64,000 bases of DNA from Thuidium tamariscinum (lineage: Eukaryota; Streptophyta; Bryopsida; Hypnales; Thuidiaceae), in assembly GCA_947034885.2 (NCBI GenBank), contig OX344750.2, positions 1,860,001 to 1,924,000 of the forward strand. Reading direction: 5' to 3'. The position numbers and the translations under genes are program-made. The notes under the pieces are model-generated. The model was not told where the DNA came from. It worked only from the letters and a program-made list of their open reading frames with translations, and searched no databases. Below are positions 35,379 to 45,019 of the stretch, in pieces; within the stretch, counting starts at the first letter, position 1; each line of letters begins with the position of its first letter.

Positions 35379-37274
35379 TTAGAGGACCTGACACCATTGG
35401 TATAGCGTGCCCAAGAAGGAAGTCATGGAGAAGACTTTAAATACCTGTTTCGGAGATTGAGGGTCTACCTCGGGAACTGGTGGCGGCGCGGCCTCTGCCG
35501 TGGCCGTGGCGGACGTCTCCCCTTCCTTCTTGACAGTGCGTCTTAACTGACGCCACGCCTCTGGTGCGTTACGCTCCTCGAATGGAGTAACCTTGGGGGG
35601 CCAATCTCCCGGTTCCACGAGGGTGAGGGTTATGTCTTCTTCATCCTTCGAAGTGGCTGACTTGCCCCGTCGGATGGGGCCGCTCATAAATGCCCCTGTC
35701 AAGTTCTGCGTTGCAAGCACAGGGGATCGTTCTCCTATCGGAGAACTTTCCGTTAGAGGGTTGGTTGGGACTCTGGTGTAAGGGCTCCTGCTACTCTGCT
35801 CTTCGCGGCGTCGTGCTGCCCTTTTACCTTTGGGATCTGTTACAGAAGGAGGCGGCCCTGCGATCGGAGAGGGGCGGACTTTGGGGGCTTGTCCCTTTGG
35901 AGTTGGCGGTCTGGATGGCGGATGCACGCGGCCTGGTGGTGGCTCGACGTGCCAGTAGACGCTGCACTTCGCACATCGGGGAGGTGGAAGAACTGCCCAG
36001 GGTGTGGCGGCGACAGGCGGGCGCCTTGTTGGTGGAGGGGCTGGCCGATGGAGATTTCGCGGGGGTTGCGCAACTGGCCTTGGTGGCGGAGGATTGGATT
36101 CCCTTATCTGATATGAAGAACGCGGCGGCGGTTGGCGAGGCGGCCTGGGGACGCTGGCGCGGTGCGCGGACTCCGCGGTAGACTCGCCATCGCCTTCTAC
36201 AGTGATGGTACCTTCGAGGGGCACCGGAACCTCGCTGATGACATAAGCGTCGTCGCTGGAATAGGGATGCTCGTGGAGCCATTGCTCGAGCGAGCCATCA
36301 TCTTCAAATCCATAGAGGCCCGGGCCCATGCACTTCAGGTGCCTTGGGCTGGAAGGGGGCTGCTCCAGGACGGACTGGACCGTGGACAATCCTAACGCCC
36401 TCAATGGGGGGCCGGTGGACGCAATGGTCACTACTGTCCTTGCGTTCTTTGGACCATAGGTAAAGGTGGGCCGCTTCTCCGCCCAATTAACGATGCCGCC
36501 ACATTGGCGGAGGAATCCTCGGCCCAAGAGCAAGGGGTAAGTCGCGCATACCTCTTCTTCGAGCGGCAAAACCTCGAAGGTAAGTAGGTAATCTACTCCC
36601 CCTGTTTGGACGCGGAGGTCCTTGATTCGGCCCAAGGTCTTGACCGATCTCTGGTCTGCACACTTGAGCGTAACCAAGGATGGATGGGTAATGACTAGAC
36701 CTAGCTTGTGCATGGTGAAAGCGGGCATGATGTTGACCCCACTCCCATCATCGACTAGGGTTTTGGGGATGATCTTATCGACCACCTCCACGTCGATTTC
36801 CACAGGATCGAAAGCCTCTCGGGCTTCCTTTGGTCCTAAGGGGGGATCAAGGTCCGACGCCTTAGGCTAGTCGGGGTCGCCAGGGAACGCCTCCGGTTCA
36901 AGCGGAGGGTTTGACTGACTGATATGTCCCACCAATCGTGGGATGCGGGGGATAGTGGCCCCTTCCTTCAGCTGGCGCCGCAAGGCAGGGGCAGCATTTA
37001 CTAACTGTCCAAAAGAGATGGTTGCCTTTGCAGAGGCCAAATCATCCCATAGGTTATAAGGGGCAGAGGGGTTAGAGCCTTTCCAGGGCTTGGCCCTCAA
37101 TCGGGGGCTAGTTGGGTGGAACGGGGTTCCTCTTTGAACAAATTGGAACTTGTTCTCATCCATCTCGGTGCGGGTGGGAAGGTTCTCATGGAACCGGACC
37201 TCCTTAGCAGTCTCCTTCAACGTGCTCTGCAGGTCAGAAAATTGGAGGGAGCCCTGGGACGAATATAAATGCAT
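35379..37274 (-). pseudogene. Linker, retropepsin and Pro-rich tail of the gag-protease element; one in-frame TAG
   Basis: The same frame runs from 37335 to 35379, interrupted only by a TAG at 36867-36869. The first part (37274-36870) is a linker; the second holds a retropepsin: LVDDGSGVNIM (active-site Asp) near 36750 and YPLLLGRGFLRQCGG near 36510, the usual fold end. A long Pro/Arg/Ser-rich tail (about 36200-35700) and a final QWCQVL follow. No RT, RNase H or integrase follows within the next 2.7 kb, so the element looks gag-protease only. The TAG may be decay or a readthrough site; flanking sequence gives no strong readthrough signal. Confidence 0.7.
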
Positions 37275-37335
37275 GCTACTATGGGAACTAGACTCCGGCG
37301 AGTCGACGTCGTCGGGGTCCTCTAAGGGTGGGGGG

Positions 37336-39120
37336 TTAGTCTTGGCCCCCCCTGGTGACCACTAAGGCTAGTAGGGATTTCTGCATCATCTCCAGCTCAG
37401 GAGCGGTAGTGATCAATAGAGTACTCCGGAATTCGGTGACCTCTGCGCTGGGTGGCACACCCACGCTGATCAATCGAACATCCTGAGTACTCTGCATCAA
37501 TGGCATCGGAATGACCCCTTGCGCGGTCTGGACGGCCGAGGGGGCATTTTGTGTCTGCCTATGAGCCGCGTGGTCGTAGAACATGTTAGGGGGGCCGGCC
37601 GCCTCAAGAGGTTCGGAGAACCGTACTCCCCGTTGGTTGTCTTGGGCCTGCCTAACATAATCATGTTTGGGTAGCTCGAGGGGAATAACCTTGTCTCGGA
37701 CGTTACAACGGACCGTGGGGTGGTGGTCACCGCAACGCTCACAGATCACGTTGTTCTTTGTCCAACATTGACCTGGTGGATGGTTCCTCCTATACGTGGG
37801 GCATTTAAAAGGGACAAACCGATCGGAAGAGGCATTGTCGCGTACCTGAGGTCGAGCATTCGGATGTTGGTAAGGCTGTGCCGGCTCGCGCGGCCGGGGC
37901 GGGGGAGGGGCGTCCTTAGTCATCGGGCAGAATGGCGGCGTGTGGTTGGCCTGGCCGCAATGGTTGGACCACACTCCCGTGGAGTGTGTGCCAGACTCGT
38001 GGTATTGTGAAGGGGGTTGTTGACTCTGGCCCTTCACCAAGCAAGCCATCTGCTCTGCTAACTCCCACACCGCTCGTGTCATGTCGCTGGAAACCTGTCG
38101 CATCTCTATACGAAGTTGGTCAACAGGGGCGGTTAGTGATAAGATGGGATCTCGAGTGGCCAAGGGGTAAGCTTCTTCCTTGGGTGCCGAGGGACGATAA
38201 GCCAGGGGGCTAGCTGCCTGTTGGTAAACTGGGATGAAGACTGGTATGGGGTCGATTGCCCGTCGTACCATGCTATCATTCTCCTTGTCGATGATCTTGA
38301 TCTCCAGTGCTGCACGGATCGCATCTTCAAGGGTGACTGGTCGTCGGGATAAGATCTCTCGGATGGTAGGTGCCGAGTCGATACCCTGGATGAAGTAGTG
38401 TCGTATGGTGCTGTCGTTAAGCAGTCCCCCTACGAAGCGGGTACATACCATCTGGAAGCGACGAACGTAGGTGGTGATGTCCTCCGTTGGGCCCCGACGT
38501 ATGTCAGTCAGGGCTGTCAATGCCTGCTGTTGTCCGATCTCGGGGCGGAAGTATCTGAGGAATGCAGCCTGAAGCTGCCTCCATGTTACAAAGGTCCTAG
38601 CCTCGTGGGAGCGGTACCAAGAGTAAGCCGCCCCGGCCAGTGTATTGGGGAACCAGATAAGATAATATCTATGGTCGGTAACCAGATGGGAGATGAGAAT
38701 CTCCTCAAATTTCTCGATGTGGGCCGCGGGATCATCGTCCCGGGACCCGGAGAATTTGGGCAAATGGTGGGGGACTGAAATTTCCCTTAGTCCCCGAGGT
38801 ACCACGATGGGGAGCCCTCGGGGCAACATCATTGGGTCAATCTCGGGCATCAAGTCTTCGGGCGGAGCATCTGGGACCTGAGGGGGCCCCGGTGGAACTG
38901 GAGGGTGTCGATCCCCCATCTCTGCGGACGCCTCCGGGGAGCTGATGTGCTCCGAAGATTCTGGCGAGCTAACTCCTTCAAAGGAGCTGGGGGAGCTCAC
39001 CTCCTCGTATGCTGATGATGTAGGCGAGCTTGGCGGAGCAGGGCGGGAGGAATTCCCCCCTATTCCTTTGGGCCGCAACACCCTGCCTGATTTGGGTGTT
39101 TCAAGGACCTTAGGTGGCAT
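37336..39120 (-). CDS. Gag polyprotein of a Ty3/gypsy-like element
   Basis: ATG at 39120 (the ORF extends to 39138 without an ATG), about 594 residues. The N terminus is Ser/Pro-rich. A retrotransposon gag (capsid-like) domain follows (HHLPKFSGSRDDDPAAHIEKF, AAYSWYRSHEARTFVTWRQL, FLRYFRPEIG, TYVRRFQMVC). Then come a Pro-rich spacer and Cys/His clusters, including CERCGDHHPTVRC, one residue shorter than the classical CX2CX4HX4C knuckle. The frame ends in a G7 run (about 37347-37353) where a +1 shift would enter the protease frame. A GACGG-rich array lies upstream (39300-39830). Codon use is GC-rich, unlike the old gypsy copy at 20-27 kb. Confidence 0.8.
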   Translation of the reverse strand: MPPKVLETPKSGRVLRPKGIGGNSSRPAPPSSPTSSAYEEVSSPSSFEGVSSPESSEHISSPEASAEMGDRHPPVPPGPPQVPDAPPEDLMPEIDPMMLPRGLPIVVPRGLREISVPHHLPKFSGSRDDDPAAHIEKFEEILISHLVTDHRYYLIWFPNTLAGAAYSWYRSHEARTFVTWRQLQAAFLRYFRPEIGQQQALTALTDIRRGPTEDITTYVRRFQMVCTRFVGGLLNDSTIRHYFIQGIDSAPTIREILSRRPVTLEDAIRAALEIKIIDKENDSMVRRAIDPIPVFIPVYQQAASPLAYRPSAPKEEAYPLATRDPILSLTAPVDQLRIEMRQVSSDMTRAVWELAEQMACLVKGQSQQPPSQYHESGTHSTGVWSNHCGQANHTPPFCPMTKDAPPPPRPREPAQPYQHPNARPQVRDNASSDRFVPFKCPTYRRNHPPGQCWTKNNVICERCGDHHPTVRCNVRDKVIPLELPKHDYVRQAQDNQRGVRFSEPLEAAGPPNMFYDHAAHRQTQNAPSAVQTAQGVIPMPLMQSTQDVRLISVGVPPSAEVTEFRSTLLITTAPELEMMQKSLLALVVTRGGQD

Positions 39121-39299
39121 CTGTTCCTGGTATGCCAACTGTGTAGGCCGGTAAAAGTAGTGTGCAATATAGATATAGTAAAAATGGACACAAGAGTCAG
39201 CTAGGCTAGCAAGACTAGCTACTAAACCTCTAATGGCGTTATTACGTGGTCGGCGCAGATCAATGTGGTTACGATCTCGGCCGCGGTGGGGCGTACTTC

Positions 39300-39830
39300 G
39301 TAGAAGTAGGGGGCCTGCACTAGCTCGATGGTCAGGGTTGCTTCCGTCGCGTCACGTCCGTCCGTCAGGATGTCCGTCCGCTGACGTGACGGGGAGCCGA
39401 GCGTCCGTCAGGATGAAATTCACGACAGAATCCGCGATAGAGGATGAAAAATCGTGACAGCGGTCGTGGACGCCCTCACGGACGACCTCCGTGGACGACC
39501 TGGAAGGACGTGCTCGGTGGACAGTTCCGATGGACGGTCCTGGCTGACTGAACGGCTTGGATGGACACTCTGGGTTCTGCGGACGGTCCGGATCCGGTGG
39601 ACGGTTTTAGGGGACGGCCCCGCTCGCGGGGTATGGACGGCCCCGATGGACAGGACGTCCAGTGGACGGCCTGGACGGACGCCTCCAGATCGATGGTCTG
39701 GGTACGGTCTACGCTTGGGAAGGACGGCTTGGATTGAGAGGAAGGTTGGACGGCCTGGGTTCGATGGACGGCCTGGCCGTGCCGTCGACGGTCAGGATGG
39801 ACGGCCTGGGCTCCGTGGACTGGAACTCTT
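39300..39830. repeat. GACGG-rich CpG array upstream of the gag ORF
   Basis: Dense recurrence of GGACGG, GACGGCC, GTCCGTCCGTCAGG and GATGGACGGCCTGG. Very CpG-rich inside AT-rich DNA. It is less regular than the arrays at 48.5 and 55.7 kb. A weak TATA-like CTATATCTATATT lies between it and the ORF on the minus strand (about 39162-39174). Confidence 0.75.
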
Positions 39831-39974
39831 TATTTGTAAGACTTAAAAGTCTGAGTTCATATTTGCAATCAAAATTTTCTCATTAGTCTATGAGGTTTAA
39901 CCATCTCTCAAAAAATAATTTCCCATGGTTTTGTATTTTAGGCCTTCCATAGTCTAAATATAATATATATTTTG

Positions 39975-41215
39975 TATTTAAAAAAAAGGTTTTGGTGGTT
40001 TGAATCAAAAAAAAGGAAATGGTTTGAATGAAAATAACGTTAATGGTTTGGAATTGTGAATAAAAAAAAATGTAAAACTGGTTTTGAAAAAAAATGTGTT
40101 AATTGTTCGAATAAAAAAATTATGGAAATGGTTTGAATAAAAAAAACGTTAATGGTTTGAAATGTTGAATGAAAAAAAAATATAGAAAGGGTTTGGAAAA
40201 AAATGTGTTAATGGCTCGACCAAAAAAATTTGGAAATGGGTTGGGAAAAAAATGTGATTAGGGTTTGACTAAAAGAAATATGGAAATGGGTTGAAATGTT
40301 GGAAAAACAAATTTAGAAATGGTTTGGAGAAAAAATGTGTTAATTGTTTGACTAGAATAAATATGGAAATGGTTTAGGGTAAAAAAATGGCCAAGTTTTG
40401 AGTAAAGAAAAACGGTAATGGTATAGGGTGTTAGAAAGAAAAATATAGAAATGGTTTGGAAAAAAGATGGGTTAATGGTTCAACTAAAAAAAATATGGAA
40501 ATGGTTTGAATCAAAGAAAAAGAAAAAGGAAATGCTTTGAATTAAAAAAAAGTTAATAATTTGAAATGTTGAATACAAAAAAATATAGAAATGGTTTGGA
40601 AAAAAAATGTGTTCATGTTTCGACTAAAAAATATATGAAAATGCTTCGAATAAAAAAAAAATATGGAAATGGGTTGAATAAAAAAAAAGGCAATGGTTTG
40701 AAAGGTTGGAAAAAAACTTATAGAAAGGGTCGTGAAAAAAAATGTGTTAATGGTTTGACTAAAAAAAATATGGAAATAAGTTGGAAAGAAAATGTGTTCA
40801 GGGTTTGATTAAAAATAATATGGAAATGGTTTGAAATGTTGAATAAAAAACATTTAGAAATGGTTTGGAAAAAAAATGTTAATGCCTTAATGGTTAAGGC
40901 TCAAATTGGAAATAGTTTGAATCAATAAAATGGGAATGCTTTGAATAAAAAAGAACGTTGATGGTTTGAAATGTGGACGACAAAAAAATATAGAAATGGT
41001 TTAAAAAAATGTGTTCATGGTTCGACTAATAAAAATATGGAAATGGGTTCAATCTAAAATATGGAAAGGGTTTGAATCTAACAAATGGAAATGGGTTAGG
41101 GTAAAAAAATGGTTATGGTTTGACATGTGGAAAAAAAAAATGTGGAAAAATGCGGTGGGAAAAACTTGGGTTAATGGTTTGATTAAAAAAATTCGAAATG
41201 GTGGGAATCAAAAAC
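39975..41215. repeat. A-rich minisatellite array, left inverted arm
   Basis: Repeats of GGAAATGGTTTGAATAAAAA, GTGTTAATGGTTCGACTAAA, TATAGAAATGGTTTGG and CGTTAATGGTTTGAAATG in a higher-order arrangement of roughly 110-190 bases. The reverse complement of the same units forms the shorter array at 46612-47040. ORFs inside (such as 40566-40808) are by-products. Confidence 0.85.
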
Positions 41216-41574
41216 AAAAGCATATATACTTGTGGCATATGTAAAAAATAGAATTTTGGAAATTTTTAAAAGTGAACTTACAAAATCTACTTTAAGTGAA
41301 AGTATGGCATTGGATTTAAATGAACTTGTTGCACATACATTTCAAGCAAACGTATTGAGTATTCTTTTCATTTGTTCATGGTTAAGTTTTCAGTTTAAGT
41401 GTTTAACAAACAATACAGTTGTACGAGAAAAATGAAAATGCTTCATTGCCCAAAAAATGTACTTTTGCAACATGAGCAACAAACGCTCGTAAATGGTCGT
41501 CATAGCCAAATACTATTTACAATACTAATATACTATACATCCATCTAATGGCCTAACTCATCACCAGAAGGTAT

Positions 41575-43938
41575 TCAACCTTGTTCTGGTTCTACAATGC
41601 CTCTGCCTATACTATTTCTCAAAAAATCTTGCAATCCTTCTCTAGATTGCAAACTGTTCAACGTAGCCACTACGGTCCGATCATATCGATCGTGCAAGTA
41701 GGAAGAAATGGTTGACAACATTTGCACCTCATTGAACGTAGTGTCTTCGATGAACCTCATTTGTGCCTCATGATCCATGTCTTGGAGTATTCCGATAGGA
41801 TTTCCACTGGAGTCAAAAACCACATTCTCTGGATGTGGTTGGCGCACGAACTCTTGTCGGTCCAAGTCCCAATGGCCACCAGCAAGTTGGCCAAAAAATA
41901 CTCGCCGCCCTGGATCGCCCGCACTAATCAGCTTCTTGCACACCTCCGTAATCTCCGCATCATCGTTCCACGGAATGTCTTGCACGCTGCGCACGGCGAG
42001 GTGTCTACTGTCATGGCCCCACTTCCACATCCATATCATGTCATTACCCCAACTCCCTCTATTCTCATCGCCAGGCAAGTTCTCTTCGTTCAACTCGAAG
42101 TGTGGGGGCATGTAATCCTCCAACCCAAATTGGACGTACAACCGCCGGTGCAAAGGAGCCTTGCATTGTGCGCACCGCTTTCTTGTGACCATGTGCGGAA
42201 TGAGACATCCGGGGTGGTACATATGTCCACACGTTCCAAGGCAAAATCCACCCTCGGGTCCAAACGGTTCCATGCAAATCGTACACGTCGTTCCATCCTT
42301 CACAAACTCGGGAACTATGGGCCACAGTAAGGGGGCATTGCCTTCTCTATCCACGGGCCCGTATCGATATCTCGCGGTGTTGAATTGGAAGTCTAGATGC
42401 GGATGCCCGTCCCAATCAATGCTTGCATTATCGCGATTTTGGGGCAATGTAACTGGAAACATATCCTCCAGTCGGGCCCACGATGTCAAGCCAAAATAAC
42501 GTTGGCTACCATCTCTAAATTCTGCAGCTATTCTCCTGACTTCACGCTGCAGTTGTGCGACCTCGTTCATAGCCAAAGTGCATGCCAATCTCATGTTGCT
42601 CATGGCAAGCAACTTTTGCTCCCTCGTAGTTGACGTTTGTTGCAACAATCTATCCTTCATGGCATTTACAAATGCCAACTCGTCCTGTAGTCCCTCCAAA
42701 GCCGCTGATACAGTCTCCATGTTGGCCTTGGCCTCATTGCACTCGCCCTCTGCACGCTCCGCTCGTGCCACAAGGGCATCGTATGCCACGCGCTCAACGC
42801 TTATGAACTCTTGGCCCAATGCATCTGTTGATTGGGTTGCCACATTTGAACTCTCACCACGAAAATGTGGTGTTGGGAATATACCATGAGGCCGCACCCG
42901 GCGCACCGTCAATGGGTCAGCTGGCTCAATTAGACCATATGTGGCCCGCTCCACGACCTCATCCAATGGTGGAGTGCCATCCGTGCTTTGGCGACGTTCA
43001 CGTTCAAGTAAGTCAATGTTACTTGCTAGTAACTTAGCATTCGTTTCCTCCAAAGCCTTCACTTGTGCGTTGTGGGCTTGTACCTCCATCTCGTGCCTTC
43101 GCTCAGCTTTTGCACCATCCTCACGCAGCTTAATCACCAATGCACGTAATGCCTCTAATTCCCCATTTGCTCCAAATACTTCATTAATTGTCATGGACGG
43201 GGGAATTGGGTGAATGGCGAGTGGCATAGGCTCGCTTGGACCGGCAATGGGCGCCTCCAATTTGGGAGCCACCGGATTTTGTTCGTTGGCGCCTTGAGGT
43301 GCATTGTCGACCTCCATGGGGTCCGCGGCCGCCGCTTCGTCCCCTTGTGCCCCAGCCACTCCTTCGCCTTCCAATTGCACTTCAGGATTTGGTGGAATTC
43401 TACGGCTTTTAGTAGGGAAACGGCCGCCCCGTTGTTTAGCCGGATACGTGTTCCAATCCACGTCCTTGCCCAAAAAAACCTCTGCATACGCCATTTGACA
43501 CAATGCGAGGGTCCCATCCTTCTTCGAGAGGGTCCCCCAAAGTGCCAATGCCACCTCGGTCAACCGCTTCTTGAACGTTGGGTGTACGCAATACTTGATC
43601 AATGCAACGCCAGATCGCACTTGCGTCTCATTTCTCTCCCGTGGAAAATGGCGGTTGATGTGGGCCCAGTCCACGTATCTCTGACATGTGGTGCGGGTCC
43701 ATGGCTCAAGCGCCTGTTCCCACCCGTGCCCGGCCAAAACTTCTCCAGTGTTGAAAGTCGCCCAGTCTACAGTGCTCCTGTTCCCACGACGCCTCCTGTA
43801 TGGGGGTTCACCTTCATGGGTTACCATCTCCTGGTTTTCTACCACTGGGGGGTGATTTCCAGCAATTACCACCTCCTGGTTCTCTGCCATGGGGGGGTTC
43901 TCTACATGTAGTACCATCTCTCCAGGGTTTAAGGCCAT
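41575..43938 (-). CDS. RING-H2 zinc-finger protein, 787 residues, transposon-embedded
   Basis: ATG at 43938. Order: Glu/Pro-rich start; helical region about 80-165 (TTCQRYVDWAHINRHFPRER, LTEVALALWGTLSKKDG); acidic spacer; coiled coils about 255-320 and 383-475; RING-H2 about 552-594. The RING reads CX2CX14CXHX2HX2CX10CX2C (CTIC, CGHMYHPGC, CAQC), all eight ligands present, so E3 ubiquitin-ligase activity is plausible. The C-terminal 190 residues match nothing I know. The frame is open throughout, suggesting recent activity or selection. A TATA box (44140) and a GACGG array lie upstream; inverted minisatellite arms flank the unit. Role unknown: host gene family or transposon cargo. Confidence 0.8.
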   Translation of the reverse strand: MALNPGEMVLHVENPPMAENQEVVIAGNHPPVVENQEMVTHEGEPPYRRRRGNRSTVDWATFNTGEVLAGHGWEQALEPWTRTTCQRYVDWAHINRHFPRERNETQVRSGVALIKYCVHPTFKKRLTEVALALWGTLSKKDGTLALCQMAYAEVFLGKDVDWNTYPAKQRGGRFPTKSRRIPPNPEVQLEGEGVAGAQGDEAAAADPMEVDNAPQGANEQNPVAPKLEAPIAGPSEPMPLAIHPIPPSMTINEVFGANGELEALRALVIKLREDGAKAERRHEMEVQAHNAQVKALEETNAKLLASNIDLLERERRQSTDGTPPLDEVVERATYGLIEPADPLTVRRVRPHGIFPTPHFRGESSNVATQSTDALGQEFISVERVAYDALVARAERAEGECNEAKANMETVSAALEGLQDELAFVNAMKDRLLQQTSTTREQKLLAMSNMRLACTLAMNEVAQLQREVRRIAAEFRDGSQRYFGLTSWARLEDMFPVTLPQNRDNASIDWDGHPHLDFQFNTARYRYGPVDREGNAPLLWPIVPEFVKDGTTCTICMEPFGPEGGFCLGTCGHMYHPGCLIPHMVTRKRCAQCKAPLHRRLYVQFGLEDYMPPHFELNEENLPGDENRGSWGNDMIWMWKWGHDSRHLAVRSVQDIPWNDDAEITEVCKKLISAGDPGRRVFFGQLAGGHWDLDRQEFVRQPHPENVVFDSSGNPIGILQDMDHEAQMRFIEDTTFNEVQMLSTISSYLHDRYDRTVVATLNSLQSREGLQDFLRNSIGRGIVEPEQG

Positions 43939-44139
43939 AGTACCTTCACACAATGCCACAACACGGTATGTATGTACAGATGACTATGCTCTACCTCCTG
44001 TTGCGTGAGGGCAACTGGAATGTGGCAAAGCAATAGCCAAATGCTTGACTTCCTCCCGAATTGCAATGCAAAGCTTTTTTCAAGCTAGGACAGAGCAACT
44101 CAAGAGAGAAAGCAAGGTTAATTGTGGCTGAATTTGGGA

Positions 44140-44146
44140 TTTATAC
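44140..44146 (-). promoter_or_regulatory. TATA box of the RING-H2 gene
   Basis: Minus-strand GGGGAGTATAAATCCC, about 200 bases before the ATG, followed by a pyrimidine-rich start region (CTTGCTTTCTCTCTTGAG). AACAGGTAGAGC at about 44000 could be a leader intron donor. Confidence 0.65.
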
Positions 44147-44209
44147 TCCCCATTACCAAGCCTCGTTAGGAGTGTTAATTTGTGTCTAATCACATCGCCA
44201 TGCACCACC

Positions 44210-45010
44210 TGGAGCCGTTGATGCGGACGGCCATCGACGGCTGGGGCGTCCAGGGAGCGTCGACGGAGGTTCGGGAGGCCGTCGACAACTTCGGGATGAC
44301 GTCACAGAGGCCGTCCACAGGTCCGGCGCCGTCAACGAGTTCGAAAACACTCACGAGTTCGAAAACACTCACGAGTTCGAAAATCCATAATTACTCCGCC
44401 GAATTGCAAATTCGATGGCCAAAAATGGCTCTTCGTGACGGCCTGCCCGTGGTCTTGGACGGCCACTATTCCACTGTGGACAGCCTGCCCGGACAGGTCG
44501 ACGCTCCGGCCCGCAGCCAAATTCGTTGCGGACGGCCTGCCCAGGTCCTGGACGGGCCCGTGTTGCTGGACGGTTTTCTGGACGCCCTCCGTCCCCGTGA
44601 CGGCCTGCCCAGGGCCTCGACGGCCAGGGAGGACTGACCCCTCTATTGCCCCTCCGGAGGGTAAATGTAAAAAATTCCCCCCTAATTTGTGCCGATTAAA
44701 TTTTAGATTTCAACACGTCCCCTAGCTAAATCGTGGTCTCTGATTCCAAATAAGAATTCAGAATTTGCAAAAAAGAATTTGTGTGAAAAATAAAAGAAAT
44801 TCCAGGGTTTTCTACAAGGGTAAAAAAGGGGCAATAGAGGGGTCAGTCCTCCCTGGCCATCCTCGACAGGCCCGTCTTCCTGGACGGTTTTAGGGACGCC
44901 CTCCGTCCCCGTGACGGCCTGCCCTGGTCCTGGACGGGCCCGTCTTCCTGGACGGTTTTCTGGATGCTCTCCGTCCCCGTGACGGCCTGCCCAGGTCCTG
45001 GACGGGCCCA
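44210..45010. repeat. Two GACGG-rich arrays in head-to-head arrangement
   Basis: Array 1 (44210-44640) and array 2 (44857-45010) share GTCCCCGTGACGGCCTGCCC, GGACGGTTTT and TCCTGGACGGGCC. Between them a 31-base inverted repeat (44623-44653 and 44827-44857; core GGAGGACTGACCCCTCTATT) encloses a 173-base AT-rich centre. Array 1 is next to the RING promoter. The palindrome could mark an element terminus or two abutting elements. Confidence 0.75.
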
Positions 45011-45019
45011 ATAGGTGGG

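Noticed and set aside
35690..36181. 163-codon plus-strand ORF opposite the retropepsin tail
   Set aside because: Antisense shadow of the GC-rich Pro/Arg coding region on the minus strand.
39233..39886. ORFs of 74-130 codons in the 39.3-39.8 kb array
   Set aside because: Same reason: a GACGG-rich repeat read in several frames.
40566..41244. Lys/Asn-rich ORFs in the A-rich minisatellite
   Set aside because: Translation of the tandem unit; no independent coding evidence.
43210..43911. 233-codon plus-strand ORF opposite the RING gene N terminus
   Set aside because: Antisense shadow; the minus frame has coiled coils, a RING domain and a promoter.
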